A stretch of DNA of 64,000 bases from Ostrinia nubilalis (lineage: Eukaryota; Arthropoda; Insecta; Lepidoptera; Crambidae), in assembly GCF_963855985.1 (NCBI RefSeq), contig NC_087111.1, positions 1,245,001 through 1,309,000 on the forward strand, written 5' to 3'. This document shows positions 55,085 through 64,000 of this stretch, piece after piece. A program made the position numbers and the translations under genes. Below the pieces are notes generated by a model, which was not told the origin of the DNA, ran no database searches, and worked only from the letters and a program-made list of their open reading frames with translations. Numbering within the stretch: the first letter of the stretch is position 1; each line of letters opens with the position of its first letter.

Positions 55085-55185
55085 CTGAATTACTAATTTT
55101 GCTAAACCAAATGACGCCCATAACTAAATAAAGGATTTTCACAACGAATGGTCCTTCACTAGATATCGTCCGTCGAATGGAAGAA
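55085..55185 (-). repeat. RTE-type LINE fragment, degenerate
   Basis: AACCAAATGACGCCCATAAC and GAATGGTCCTTCACTAGAT align poorly but in order with the CGAACGAA lineage. Confidence 0.4.
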
Positions 55186-55286
55186 GGAAATAACCTACCA
55201 CAGTTAATATAAATATAGAGTGATAACTCTGATCCCGACATGAGAACGCTGTAATTTTTTCTGGTTCAATCACTAATTAAAGACTT

Positions 55287-55508
55287 TCATCATCATCATC
55301 ATCGTTTAAGCCATAGGACGTCCACTGCTGAACATAGGCCTCCCCCAATGCTTTCCATGTTGATCGATTGGTAGCTCCATTTCAGAACCTTGCTGCCCCA
55401 TCGGCCGTCAGTTCTGTGTACAATGTGCCCTGCCCATTGCCACTTCAGCTTGCTAATCCATCGGGCTATGTCAGCGACTTTAGTTCGTTTACGGATTTCC
55501 TCATTTCT
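55287..55508 (-). repeat. RTE-type LINE 3' end, ATGATG tail, with internal deletion
   Basis: Inverted tail (CATCAT)n, then GGACGTCCACTGCTGAACAT. A gap follows GATCGATTGGTAGC. Confidence 0.8.
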
Positions 55509-55747
55509 TCAAATTAAAGACTTTGCCACTTTGTAATTTATGGGTACTTCCATTTACAATCAAGTATAGTGAATAGGGACTAACGAATAGACAAAAGTTA
55601 AATTAGCCTCATTTGTTTGAAAGCTTCACAGAATTTGTTGGGTTGGTACTTGAGATGGACTGTATTATTCGTGAATTTTAGTAATGTGTTACTATGTATT
55701 ATTATGTTACTATACTCGTAGTGTGATTGGCGTAATATGCTATCATA

Positions 55748-56130
55748 CAGAGTAGCCAGGGAGTTGACGTTCAAAGCTAAAATTTAGATTCCTTACATCA
55801 AGATGTAGGTATCTAAATCACCCCTATGTATGTTCTACGATTTTGCTTAGTTTAAGAGTAGAGTTAATTTTGTGATTTATCCTTAACTATCACCTATGGT
55901 TGGTTTTTATTTTTTTTCTCACTCTGGAAGCTTCTCTAGCGAAAGTAAGTAAAAACAAACTACAAGTGCTCGCCAGAGTGAGAAAACAATTAAAAACCAA
56001 CCATCGGTGATAGTTAAAGATAAGTCACAAAATTAACAAAATCGTAGAACATACATGAGGGTGATTTAGATACACCTTGATGTAAGGAATCTAAATTTTA
56101 GCTTTGAACATCAACTCCCTGACCACCCTG
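55748..56130. mobile_element. TA-type MITE (CAGGGTGGTCAGGGAGTTGA)
   Basis: The right end inverted reads CAGGGTGGTCAGGGAGTTGA and the left CAGAGTAGCCAGGGAGTTGA. Arms of about 150 bp pair with small loops. TA flank. Confidence 0.75.
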
Positions 56131-56412
56131 TATATAAAAATTCATTATATCCAATAAAACGTAACTGAAATCATACGGACCTGAAACTGAATCGAATAGA
56201 TTTCCACTTTTCCAATTACAAAATCAAAGTACTCGCAACTCGGAAACGTTTTCCGCGCAAAAACTAGATTTAGTAGAGCAATAAAATGTTAAAGAAGATT
56301 TCAAGCCTTTGAGAAATAAATTCAATCAGCAAAGCCCTCACGGAGTGGAACTCCGATTATTTTTAGGGTACCGTAGGAATTAGTTTAGTAGTCGATATTT
56401 CCAATTTTAATA

Positions 56413-56590
56413 TTCGATTGAGTTTGTTGCGGCGCTTCTTCTCAGCACTTGCCAAATGTTTGTCTCGAAGCGCTGGTAGGGCAAAAAAAGAATGAGACAT
56501 GTATAGGCTCCTTACGAGCATTTGACGATTTGTAAGTACTAATTTAATTAGTCTGTACAAACAAATATAATTTTGATTTTTGATTTTGAT
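56413..56590 (+). repeat. LINE tail (fourth family)
   Basis: GAGTTTGTTGCGGCGCTTCT, then GACGATTTGTAAGTACTA and TTTTGATTTTTGATTTTGAT. Confidence 0.6.
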
Positions 56591-56714
56591 TCGATTCTTA
56601 GATCGATACTTATTCAGAAACTAAATCGATTACTTTTGTAATACAAACAATAGTTTTTTTCGAACTAAAACGGTAACGGAACGGTCTGCTACCTACTTGT
56701 ACTGTAAATTTTAT

Positions 56715-56860
56715 TTTGGCGCAATTACACTATACGGAAAATTGATCGAACAGAAGCGTGAGCACGCACACTCGCACACCGATGTATGGGCGAAACTAAC
56801 TAAAGTGCGTGTTTACACTATATGTCTCGATCAATTTCCCGCAAAGTGTAACTGCGCCAC
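56715..56860. mobile_element. Hairpin MITE (TGGCGCAATTACAC)
   Basis: TTGGCGCAATTACACTATAC with AATTGATCGA on the left pairs with TCGATCAATTTCCC and AGTGTAACTGCGCCA on the right. Confidence 0.6.
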
Positions 56861-56935
56861 TTTACCCAACGACTGCAAGATATTTTTTCATGCAGAACCA
56901 GGCAGATATTTGACCGCAATCGCACCTGATGTTAA

Positions 56936-57893
56936 CCCTTAACTGGTATCGTAAATTGGACATACGTAACTGGTATCGTGGGGGCCGCGCGGCCCCCATA
57001 CTATGTTTGCTTCTAGTAAGCATGTTTTACCTATATACTTGAATAAATGCTCATAAATGATATATATCAGGCTTTTTCTATGTAATCATTTAGTTTTTAT
57101 TGTAATTAACCTTCTTACTTATATACTTCAAGACATTACATAATAGTAACAACTTTTTACGTAATATTTTTTTAACGTTACAAATATCTATGAAACCTAC
57201 GTTCAGAAAAATATTAATCAAAAATTTTATTATCTTAATTAATCCATAAAAATGTGAACTTAATAATAAATAAAGTTTTAATGTAATGTTTAATAAAAAT
57301 AATAAGTATTTTATAAAAATAAAAACATAAATATTATGTTGACAAACATTAGCAGGTGCTGGTGGATTTTCAGACCACTTGTATTTATTTTTTCATAATA
57401 GCTGGATTGACTAGGTCCTAGAACATCTTCATTTTCACTCTCTGAAGAAAAAACTTGAAAATCAGAATCAATATCCTCATTATCGACCGAATATTGGTTA
57501 TTGGGTCTTCATAATGACCTATAATTTTATTATCACTATATCCTTCTTCTGACATGCTACTAATCACTAATTTGGAATCAAAAACTTCGTTCTAGGTATC
57601 TTCTATTGTTTTATCACTAATAAGCCATCAATACTGCAAGAAAACAAAAAACAAATAAAAATTGCCATGAAAAAAAAACTAACGTAACTGGTATTGTGGG
57701 GGCCGCGCGGACCCCAACACATGCATATCTTCGTCCTGGTGAATGATACAGTGCTGAAACGCCTGCACCAGACGCGAGTAGCGCCGAAATGAGAATACCA
57801 AAAATTTTGGCTGCCCACGATGCGTAGCTTCTTAGAAATCAAAGAAAACGTCATGCGTGGGGGCCGCGCGGCCCCCACGATACCAGTTAAGGG
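56936..57893. mobile_element. piggyBac-like element
   Basis: Ends CCCTTAACTGGTATCG on both sides, inverted, flanked by TTAA (56932-56935, 57894-57897). The palindrome GGGGGCCGCGCGGCCCCC occurs once near the left end and twice at the right (one with a mismatch). 958 bp. A transposase remnant lies inside. Confidence 0.85.
57331..57555 (-). pseudogene. piggyBac transposase N-terminus, frameshifted
   Basis: On the - strand: MSEEGYSDNKIIGHYEDP, an acidic stretch DSDFQVFSSESENEDVLGPS, then in the next frame KYKWSENPPAPANVCQHNIY. An acidic start followed by the K-W-x-x-x-P-P ... N-I motif is typical of piggyBac transposases before the DDE domain, which is missing. At least two frame breaks. Confidence 0.65.
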
Positions 57894-57960
57894 TTAAGTG
57901 AGATGCAGTCTAGGATGGTACATACCTGACCTGTAAATGCCTATTCACACAGGTCCGGAT

Positions 57961-58394
57961 TATAGTGCATAATATACTAGATTAACTTTGCCTTTTGTAC
58001 CCTAAATGGTTAACATTAATTAAATAAAACTTATGGAAGAAAAAATGTACTAACGTATAAAAACCCAGCACAAACAAAGCCGTGGGAATGTGTAGTACAG
58101 AATAATTCTGCAAAGTAATCTCTCGGATTTGCCGGAGATATCCTGCAGCTAATTAAAAACATTAATTAACTAAACACGAGCGCTGACAAACATCCAGTAA
58201 TCCAATTACCACGGTGTGAAGTTAACACAAAGGCTGCACGATATACAAATTGTTTGAATGGTATTGAATAGTTCGCGGGGTTACTATAGAAACTCATTCT
58301 GTTACAGTTTTGTCTGTTACTTGTTACAATTGATTAAATATTTGAATTTAATCAATTTTTCTACGGCCTAAGTATGATAGGCCTTCTACTCGGT
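57961..58394. other. No gene recognised
   Basis: Nothing recognised. Confidence 0.3.
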
Positions 58395-58505
58395 AGACCG
58401 ATGATTTAGTAAAGGAACCTGGATGCGGACAGCGCAGGGCAGGACACGGTCATTGTAGAAATCTTTGGGGGATTTTCCAACTGTGGACGTCATTTGGTAG
58501 AAGGA
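58395..58505 (+). repeat. RTE-type LINE 3' end, degenerate
   Basis: GGTAGACCGATGATTTAGTA and GTGGACGTCATTTGGTAGAA. CGAACGAA lineage, tail lost. Confidence 0.55.
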
Positions 58506-58796
58506 CTCATTTTCCTTGATAAACTAACGAATAACGTTTCTGGGAGTAGTGCCTGGATGAAAACTAAAGGATTGCGAGTGTTGCTCATTGACTTGGGTAG
58601 CTTTACTAAATATCTTCCCCATGCAAAATTATCGGTTAGTTAGAAAGGTTCTTTTTTGAGTCTTTGTGGTTGGTCCGATGCAAAAAGTTGTAGGAACACC
58701 AGAATCACGCCTTTTCGGACAGGACAGATTTTTTTACTACTTATCATCATCACCATCATGTCATTTAGTCTCTACAACTACGACGTCGTCATCTGG

Positions 58797-58960
58797 TAAG
58801 GGTAAAAAGATTATGAGACATCAGGCGATCCGTCTGCTCGTCTGCCTCCTGTCACATAAAAAAAAACATGTAAAGACTCCATGAGAGCAAAGTATTTGAC
58901 GATTTGTAAGTACTATTTATTAGTCTAAACAAATAAAGACATTTTGACTTTGACTTTGAC
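58797..58960 (+). repeat. LINE tail (fourth family) with a nested LINE tail
   Basis: Left part AAGGGTAAAAAGATTATGAG, right part TAAAGACTCCATGAGAGCAA and TTTGACTTTGAC end. Interrupted at 58822. Confidence 0.75.
58822..58865 (+). mobile_element. 44-bp LINE tail insertion with ACAT duplication
   Basis: CAGGCGATCCGTCTGCTCGT to an A tail, the extreme 3' end of the third tail family. ACAT stands at 58818-58821 and 58866-58869. Confidence 0.75.
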
Positions 58961-59054
58961 ACCTTCTAATTCACCCCAAGAAATTTTGAAGGATTTGGCT
59001 TGTCACTCCCTACGCTCGGCCAAACTGGTTAGAGAGGCCTGATGTTCGCCCCGT

Positions 59055-59259
59055 CTCTGAGCACGTAGAATTTTGTCCAATGACTCCAAGCTACCCATCC
59101 TTATCGCTCGCGCCTAATTATGTTGCTGTTGCGCTCGCACACTCACTGCGGGCGCCCGTCGCACAGCCGCGACAGCAATATAATTACGCGCGAGCGATAA
59201 GGATGGGTAGCTTGGGGTCATTGGACAAAATTCTACGTGCTCGGAGACCAGACTATAGA
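59055..59259. mobile_element. Palindromic MITE (AGTCTGGTC ends), copy 2
   Basis: As 6517-6732, with AGAATTTTGTCCAATGACTC on the left. The left terminus is eroded. Confidence 0.75.
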
Positions 59260-59440
59260 ATGTAGAAACCTTAGTAACCCACCAGGTGTAGCACATCGCG
59301 CAACAGCTATGCGCGAATACTTTGTGAAATATTCCATTGGCCCCGCGCTGGCATTTCGCAGAGTAAATTATTCACTACCTTGTCGCAATTTGTATGGAAT
59401 TCTTCATGTGCTCATATGGATGAGTTTTTTATCTTTTTAA
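59260..59440 (+). pseudogene. Possible PIF/Harbinger nuclease C-terminus
   Basis: Encodes RNLSNPPGVAHRATAMREYF, then VKYSIGPALAF. The A/R-x-x-M-R-x-Y/F-F ... G-x-L-x-F pattern recalls the end of Harbinger-type nucleases. Weak: it could be chance. Confidence 0.25.
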
Positions 59441-59950
59441 ACACTAGCAGCTCTCTGGCTTCTCCTGTGTTGGTCATTTTCTGTTTGAAGTAGAGACTGA
59501 TATAAAGGCCAATGTTAAATTATTTTTTTACAAACCTACAAAATAGTGGTTATTTTAAAATGTAAAATACTGGCTTTGCACTAATTATTTATGCTCTCGA
59601 AATATTTGTAAGTGCCTTTGATCTAAAATATTAAAATACTTTGATTCTAGTCTGACAAGTTTTGAAATTGGTTTTCAATACTAAGAAAAGTAATTTATGA
59701 ATCAATACCTCTTTTCTGTACCTATAAATAATTGTAACGTTAATTTTTTTCCATAAGTTTTGTCGCATAATGTGTAACTTCGAAACTACTAGTGTCTGCC
59801 TTCGGGTTCACCTGCATGGAATCAGGAAAGAATAGACCATCCGTACTGCTCCCATACATCAGGCAGTGACCGAGTTAAGCAATACCTAGACGTATAAATG
59901 GACACCTGCTTAATCCTGATGATTGCTTCAAACAAGCATCTCCACAAACA

Positions 59951-59951
<1 letters not shown>
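59441..59951. other. No gene recognised
   Basis: A GGCAGTGACCGAGTTAAGCA stretch near 59860 is unassigned. Nothing else seen. Confidence 0.3.
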
Positions 59952-59986
<35 letters not shown>

Positions 59987-60222
59987 TCAGCCATAGGATG
60001 TCCACTGCTGAACATAGGCCTCCTCCAATGCGTTTTCCGGTACGCGGCCTCCACTCCAGAACCTTGCTGCCCCATCGACCGTCAGTTCTGCGTACTATGT
60101 GCCCTGCCCACTGCCACTTCAGCTTGCTAATCCGTCGGGCTATGTCAGCGACTTTAGTTCGTTACGGATCTCCTCATTTCTGATTCGATCTCGTAAAGAA
60201 ACACCGAGCATAGCCCTCTCCA
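59952..60222 (-). repeat. RTE-type LINE 3' end, ATGATG tail of about twelve units
   Basis: (ATC)n at 59952-59986 is the inverted tail. Then the inverted ORF end, up to TCGATCTCGTAAAGAAACAC. A 50-90 bp internal gap. Confidence 0.85.
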
Positions 60223-60597
60223 TAGCACACAACAAACATTCCCATTTGTAAAAATTAAAATATTTAGTTATAATACCCAGACTTTCTCCTACTACGAAAT
60301 TTTATTCTTAAAAAAACCATGGCTTTCTTTAACTAGAACTGAATGAACTCATAAAATCTCTAGACGTTTTTATTTACGGTTCAGTGCATCAAACGTGAGA
60401 TTGAAACTTCTAGGTCTTTCGATTGATTATAGTCTTGAAGTTAATAGATGATATTTTAACCACTGTCTAGACATTCTTTAGATCTTTGAAGTGTTGATAG
60501 ACATTTTAACAATTTACATCAAATTAGATATCGATAGAACTCTTTAATAACTGACAAATAAAAGAAAAGCAAATTGAATTGATAAGGCAGCTATTGA
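60223..60597. other. No gene recognised
   Basis: Nothing recognised. Confidence 0.3.
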
Positions 60598-60784
60598 ATG
60601 AGGGTTTTCGCGAATGAAAGATCCGCTAGATGGCAGGACGTGGATGTGGGGTCTGACTGCTGCGTGATTGGTGGATTTTGACATATCTGTCAATGTCATG
60701 TCAAAAATAACCATTCATGCAGCATTTGGACCTCGCGTCTACGTATTGCCATCTGGCGGATTTTTCATTCACGTAAACCCTCAT
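60598..60784. mobile_element. MITE (ATGAGGGTTTTCGCGAATG)
   Basis: Ends ATGAGGGTTTTCGCGAATG and inverted ATGAGGGTTTACGTGAATG. Arms continue with ATCCGCTAGATGGCA. Flanked by TGA on both sides. Confidence 0.7.
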
Positions 60785-60842
60785 TGATTTATGAATGATT
60801 GATATTTTGGTAAGGGATCTCGTCTAGACAACCCGGGTAGAG

Positions 60843-60932
60843 GATATTTATTTATTTATTTAAAACTTACATGCACTTAACACTGTACATAAGGCGGACT
60901 TAATGCCAGTCGGCATTCTTCTCGAGTCAAAC
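60843..60932 (-). repeat. CR1 LINE solo tail, inverted
   Basis: TTTATTTATTTATTT, then AAGGCGGACTTAATGCCAGT. Confidence 0.7.
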
Positions 60933-61224
60933 TTAAGGACAAACTGAGAATAACGTAGGCGGTACAAAATTATAAATATAGACTAATAACTGAAATAAGA
61001 TTATAAATAAATAACATATGAATAGATACTACATGTTATAATAATTATAAGACGGTACAGTGTTATCCATTTATGTATAGAGCTTCTTCAATTGATACAT
61101 ACAAAATCTCTACCTACCTTGAGGATATTTCGGGACTTCGATATCGGTTCCTCCATGGAACAATTTAGTATTTATTAATTCTTCAATGCTTCATATTATA
61201 TGTAAATAAGGCGAACATAAAATC
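60933..61224. other. No gene recognised
   Basis: Probably the rest of the CR1 tail region, AT-rich. Confidence 0.3.
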
Positions 61225-61472
61225 AAGTGGCAGTGGACGGGGCACATAGCTCGTAGAGACGATGGCCGTTGGGGCAGAAAAGTTCTCGATTGGCGACCAC
61301 GGGCTGGAAGACGTAGCGTGGGCAGGCCTCCTACTAGGTGGACCGACGATCTGGTGAAGGTCGCGGGAAGAGCCTGGATGCGGGCAGCGCAGGACCGTTC
61401 ATTGTGGAAAACCTTGGAGGAGGCCTTTGTCCAGCAGTGGACGTCATTCGGCTGAAACGAACGAACGAACGA
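61225..61472 (+). repeat. RTE-type LINE 3' end, CGAACGAA tail
   Basis: AAGTGGCAGTGGACGGGGCA to (CGAA)n. The frame is nearly open. Confidence 0.85.
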
Positions 61473-61928
61473 AGGAGAACTATCACAAGGCATTCTCTAC
61501 TTAATCTTAGCAATCCTTATCTTTTGAGCACTCAGACACACCCTGTATAAGCAAGCACTAGGCCTGCTTTAGTTATTCACGATGGATATCTGGCGCTCGT
61601 GCGTAGAGCGTGGGATTGCGGCCGACTTAGAGCACTCGCTATTTCTAATTAAGAAACGCGAGGGTGCTATCTTGGTGTCCACTCTACATTATAAGGGTTT
61701 GATTAACCTTGACTTAAACCAAATGATGTCCACAGCTGGAGAAATGCCTCTTTCCACAACGATTGATCTTGCGCTGCCCATATCAGGTGCTCTTTTCTAT
61801 CAGGTGCGATCTTCACTACATCTTCGGTCTACCAAGTAGCTACCTAGTAGGCTTGCTTTAATTATTTTCCATAATTGTAAGGGAAAAGTTACCAAGAATC
61901 GTCTTCTTTCGTTTCAGTGGCACCCTTA
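61473..61928. other. Mostly unassigned; degenerate RTE piece at 61720-61812
   Basis: AAACCAAATGATGTCCACAG and CTGCCCATATCAGGTGC follow the inverted CGAACGAA-lineage end. The remainder is unrecognised. Confidence 0.35.
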
Positions 61929-62142
61929 ATGAGGGCTATCGTTTTAGCGCTCACCAGTTAGCGCCACTGTAGAGTAAGGTCCTGTCACTTGCTAGTAGCG
62001 AAGACAGTGGCACCAACTGGTGAGCGCGAAAGTGGTAGGAGGACTATCGCATTTGCACTCATCAAGATGGCGCCACTGTAGACTAAGGTCCTGTCAATCG
62101 CCAGGGGTGCCAACTGTTAAGTATAAAAACGATAGCCCTCAT
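61929..62142. mobile_element. MITE (ATGAGGGCTATCGTTTT)
   Basis: ATGAGGGCTATCGTTTTAGC and inverted ATGAGGGCTATCGTTTTTAT. An inner block GCGCCACTGTAGA(G/C)TAAGG and TCCTGTCA is repeated directly (about 61962 and 62070). Confidence 0.7.
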
Positions 62143-62401
62143 TGCATTCCTCGTAGCCCTAACTTAGGTTTCCTTGGGCAGGTGTTGGAGAATTCGTTTT
62201 TTTTTAAATCATCCTAAATAAATCTGCAGTAAAACACATCAGTTTGCTTCGAGTTGTTCTATTATCGAAATGCTGTATTTTCCGAAATGAAAACTCTGCT
62301 TTTCATTTGTTCTCTCACAAGGCCGGTCAGGCTTTATATACGTAAAGTTTTACATGACCTTTCTACAGTTTTTCAGCTTCCAGAATAGGTCCCTCAGCTC
62401 A

Positions 62402-62474
62402 TTACAACGTACCCCGCCCACCGTTTAGCGTTACACGTAACAGTAACGCTATAACGGTGCGCAGCTGTTGTAAT
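62402..62474. repeat. Hairpin, 73 bp
   Basis: ATTACAACGTACCCCGCCCA and CGTTTAGCGTTAC pair with GTAACGCTATAACGGTG and GTTGTAAT. Confidence 0.55.
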
Positions 62475-62938
62475 TTGTAACGGTAACGTTACGCGGTTAC
62501 CCGAGTTGTTAAATAAACAGGGCTGTTATTGTGTCGGTACTTTGCCAAATGCCATTTCGGCGATTGTACTAATGTTGGAGGGTACTTTTAGTCCATTGCA
62601 AGCCAAGTCCATGATTATACCTTTAGGGATGTACATTGTAAAGTGTATTAAAACAGTGTATTCTACAAGTTATTTGAGAATTGCTAAACTCAAGCGGCAG
62701 TGGGTAGGGTAGAGCATTAAAGCTATTATCGGTTTGTAACATTGAGTTATAATGTACTAATATTACTTCAATGGTTTGTAATATAAGATTTTAAACCTTC
62801 GCCGCTGGACGACTTGTCTGCCCAGTCTGCTTGTGACCACGGCTGCAGCATCGCAGCCGAAACGTCAAGCCGTGAGTACATAATGTAACACATTAATAAA
62901 CGTCGCGTTAAGACCCGTGTCTTACTATTTTAAGCATA
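62475..62938. other. No gene recognised
   Basis: 62690-62708 (AAGCGGCAGTGGGTAGGGTA) looks like the start of an RTE fragment continuing at 62939. Otherwise nothing. Confidence 0.3.
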
Positions 62939-63105
62939 AAGCTCGTAGAGCTGATGGCCGCTGGGGCAGAAAAGTTCACGAGTGGCGATCACGGACCTCT
63001 CACTAGGTCAATCGACGATCTGGTGAAGGTCCCGGGAAGTAGCTGGATGCGGGCAGCGCAGGACCGGTCATTAAGGAAATCCTTGGGAGAAGCCTTTGTC
63101 CATTT
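62939..63105 (+). repeat. RTE-type LINE 3' end, CGAACGAA lineage, tail lost
   Basis: GCTCGTAGAGCTGATGGCCG to GAGAAGCCTTTGTCC. Confidence 0.75.
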
Positions 63106-63651
63106 ACAAGTACATCACCTAAACGACTGGACCGATTTGGATGAAACTTTGTATGCGTATTTTAATAAGTTTATTGTCTGAAAATACAATTTGACCCGGT
63201 AGGTGGCGCCAATGTCGGTATAAAAAAAAATAGAGAGTCGCATGAAATTCACTACGTCTAGCTAGCACGGTTTCATTTATTATTATATTCAATATATTTA
63301 TCCACCCACAGGTTTATTATTGTTTATCCCACACTAAGATATATCATTGGCATTATGGTCTTTGTAAATCCTGGAAATAATTATTTTTTGCCAAAGCAAA
63401 CGCTCACTTATTCATTGAAACACAGGACTCCAATTCGAATGATGTAGCTCCTGAAACGTGGAGGCTAAGTCCGCAGTTTAAAACTCCATAAATATCGCGG
63501 ACCGTAGACAAATTAGGACCATAGACACACGGGTTATTTATTTTAAGGCAGTATTTTTTAGTAGGGATGCTATTTTAGGGATCGAGTCTGATAGTTTAAG
63601 ATACTCGTACATTCATGTTACCCATATTAATACCTAATCTTGATAATTATA
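63106..63651. other. No gene recognised
   Basis: CGACTGGACCGATTTGGATG near 63123 recalls a common moth repeat. Otherwise nothing. Confidence 0.3.
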
Positions 63652-63801
63652 CAGGGTGTTAGGTAAATGGGTATATGAGCTGACACTAGCCCATGTTAAC
63701 ATCGGCATATAAGTGATATGGTGAAGTCAGAAATTTGATATCATTTTAATTTTTAAATTTTCATACAAAATAAATTTTGTAAAATCCGATTTGTATGAAA
63801 A
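63652..63801. mobile_element. TA-type MITE (CAGGGTGTTAGGTAAATGGG), copy 2, left part
   Basis: Same left end and body as 33384-33606 up to ATCCGATTTGTATGAAAA, where the Spy-like element begins. Confidence 0.8.
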
Positions 63802-64000
63802 GGACATCATCCATTTTGGTCCAAAATCAAAAGTGCCGGCCAAAAAATAAAAGTGCCGTATTCTGATAGAATACGTCCGCCTTAGCATTTTTTACTATGG
63901 CACCAAAGCTGTAGCACCACTTTGCATCGTAGTATTTGAGTTCTAAAAATATAAGAAACGACTGACTTTGATCTCAAATACTACGACGCACAGTGGTGAT
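63802..64000. mobile_element. Spy-like element, copy 2, cut by the window edge
   Basis: GGACATCATCCATTTTGGTC and onward matches 17169-17370 nearly base for base. It begins directly after AAAA. Confidence 0.7.

Larger units (their letters stand above)
56892..57960 (-). repeat. LINE 3' end (second tail family), split by a piggyBac-like element
   Basis: 56892-56935 and 57894-57960 read on the - strand continue one copy of the sequence at 30270-30386 across the insertion, in the order CTGCATCTCACTTAA, then TTAACATCAGGTGCGATTG. Confidence 0.75.

Noticed and set aside
59875..60075. Met-run or His-run frames around (ATGATG)n.
   Set aside because: LINE tail microsatellites, as also at 3077 and 48598.
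24439..64000. Further exons of the possible heat-shock-promoter gene.
   Set aside because: I looked for splice-bordered frames of good composition downstream on the + strand and found none that I could join in phase or recognise.
1..64000. Search for a novel defence-like or operon-like system.
   Set aside because: All longer frames are LINE ORFs or relics of transposases. No clustered unknown genes exist in the window.

Overview
The window looks like nuclear DNA from an insect, most probably a moth or butterfly. The reasons are AT-rich sequence, a split transporter gene with short GC-richer exons, and very many fragments of transposon types that I know from lepidopteran genomes: RTE-type LINE 3' ends with (ATGATG)n or (CGAACGAA)n tails, tRNA-headed SINEs, CR1/Jockey LINEs, piggyBac-like elements and many hairpin MITEs. 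I saw no rRNA gene, CRISPR array, prokaryotic operon or virus-like gene cassette. Family names come from motifs and insertion signatures read by eye, with no database search.

Region 1 (1-9,030) carries the 3' part of one host gene on the + strand: the last five exons (2028-2158, 3523-3773, 6263-6399, 7781-7966, 8844-9030) of a sodium/solute symporter of the SLC5 family, closest in my reading to insect sodium-coupled monocarboxylate transporters. All splice phases agree. Its introns hold a 1.7 kb hAT-like element with a perfect 8-bp target duplication, SINEs, RTE scraps, a degenerate THAP-domain fragment, and a partial tandem duplication of the third visible exon that is broken by a MITE.

Region 2 (9,031-18,100) is mainly AT-rich flank and then a nest of transposons in transposons: a dispersed tandem-module repeat (11,874-17,980) interrupted by a hAT-like element (8-bp TSD), which contains a pogo-like element (TA TSD), which contains a piggyBac-like element (TTAA TSD). 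A Spy-like element with no target duplication sits between AAA and TTT at 17,169-17,801.

Region 3 (18,100-24,600) has a CR1-type LINE with an intact 976-codon endonuclease/reverse transcriptase ORF, lying inside a segment bounded by 31-bp inverted repeats. Just downstream is a GC-richer stretch with a six-unit heat-shock element and a possible first exon of an unidentified host gene.

Region 4 (25,500-38,300) centres on a Jockey/CR1-group LINE inserted in frame into the reverse transcriptase of another LINE. The inserted LINE carries a 1.2 kb Transib-like foldback element in its 5' region, a 223-bp TA-type MITE in ORF1, and an internal deletion that removes most of the endonuclease. Region 5 (38,300-64,000) has no recognisable host gene. 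It holds many RTE 3' ends, LINE tails, TA-type MITEs, a pogo-like element with a PHD/zinc-ribbon remnant, a second piggyBac-like element with a transposase remnant, and at the right edge a second Spy-like copy.

The main value of the window is the unusually readable record of insertion mechanisms: target duplications, empty sites, restored reading frames and 5' inversions.
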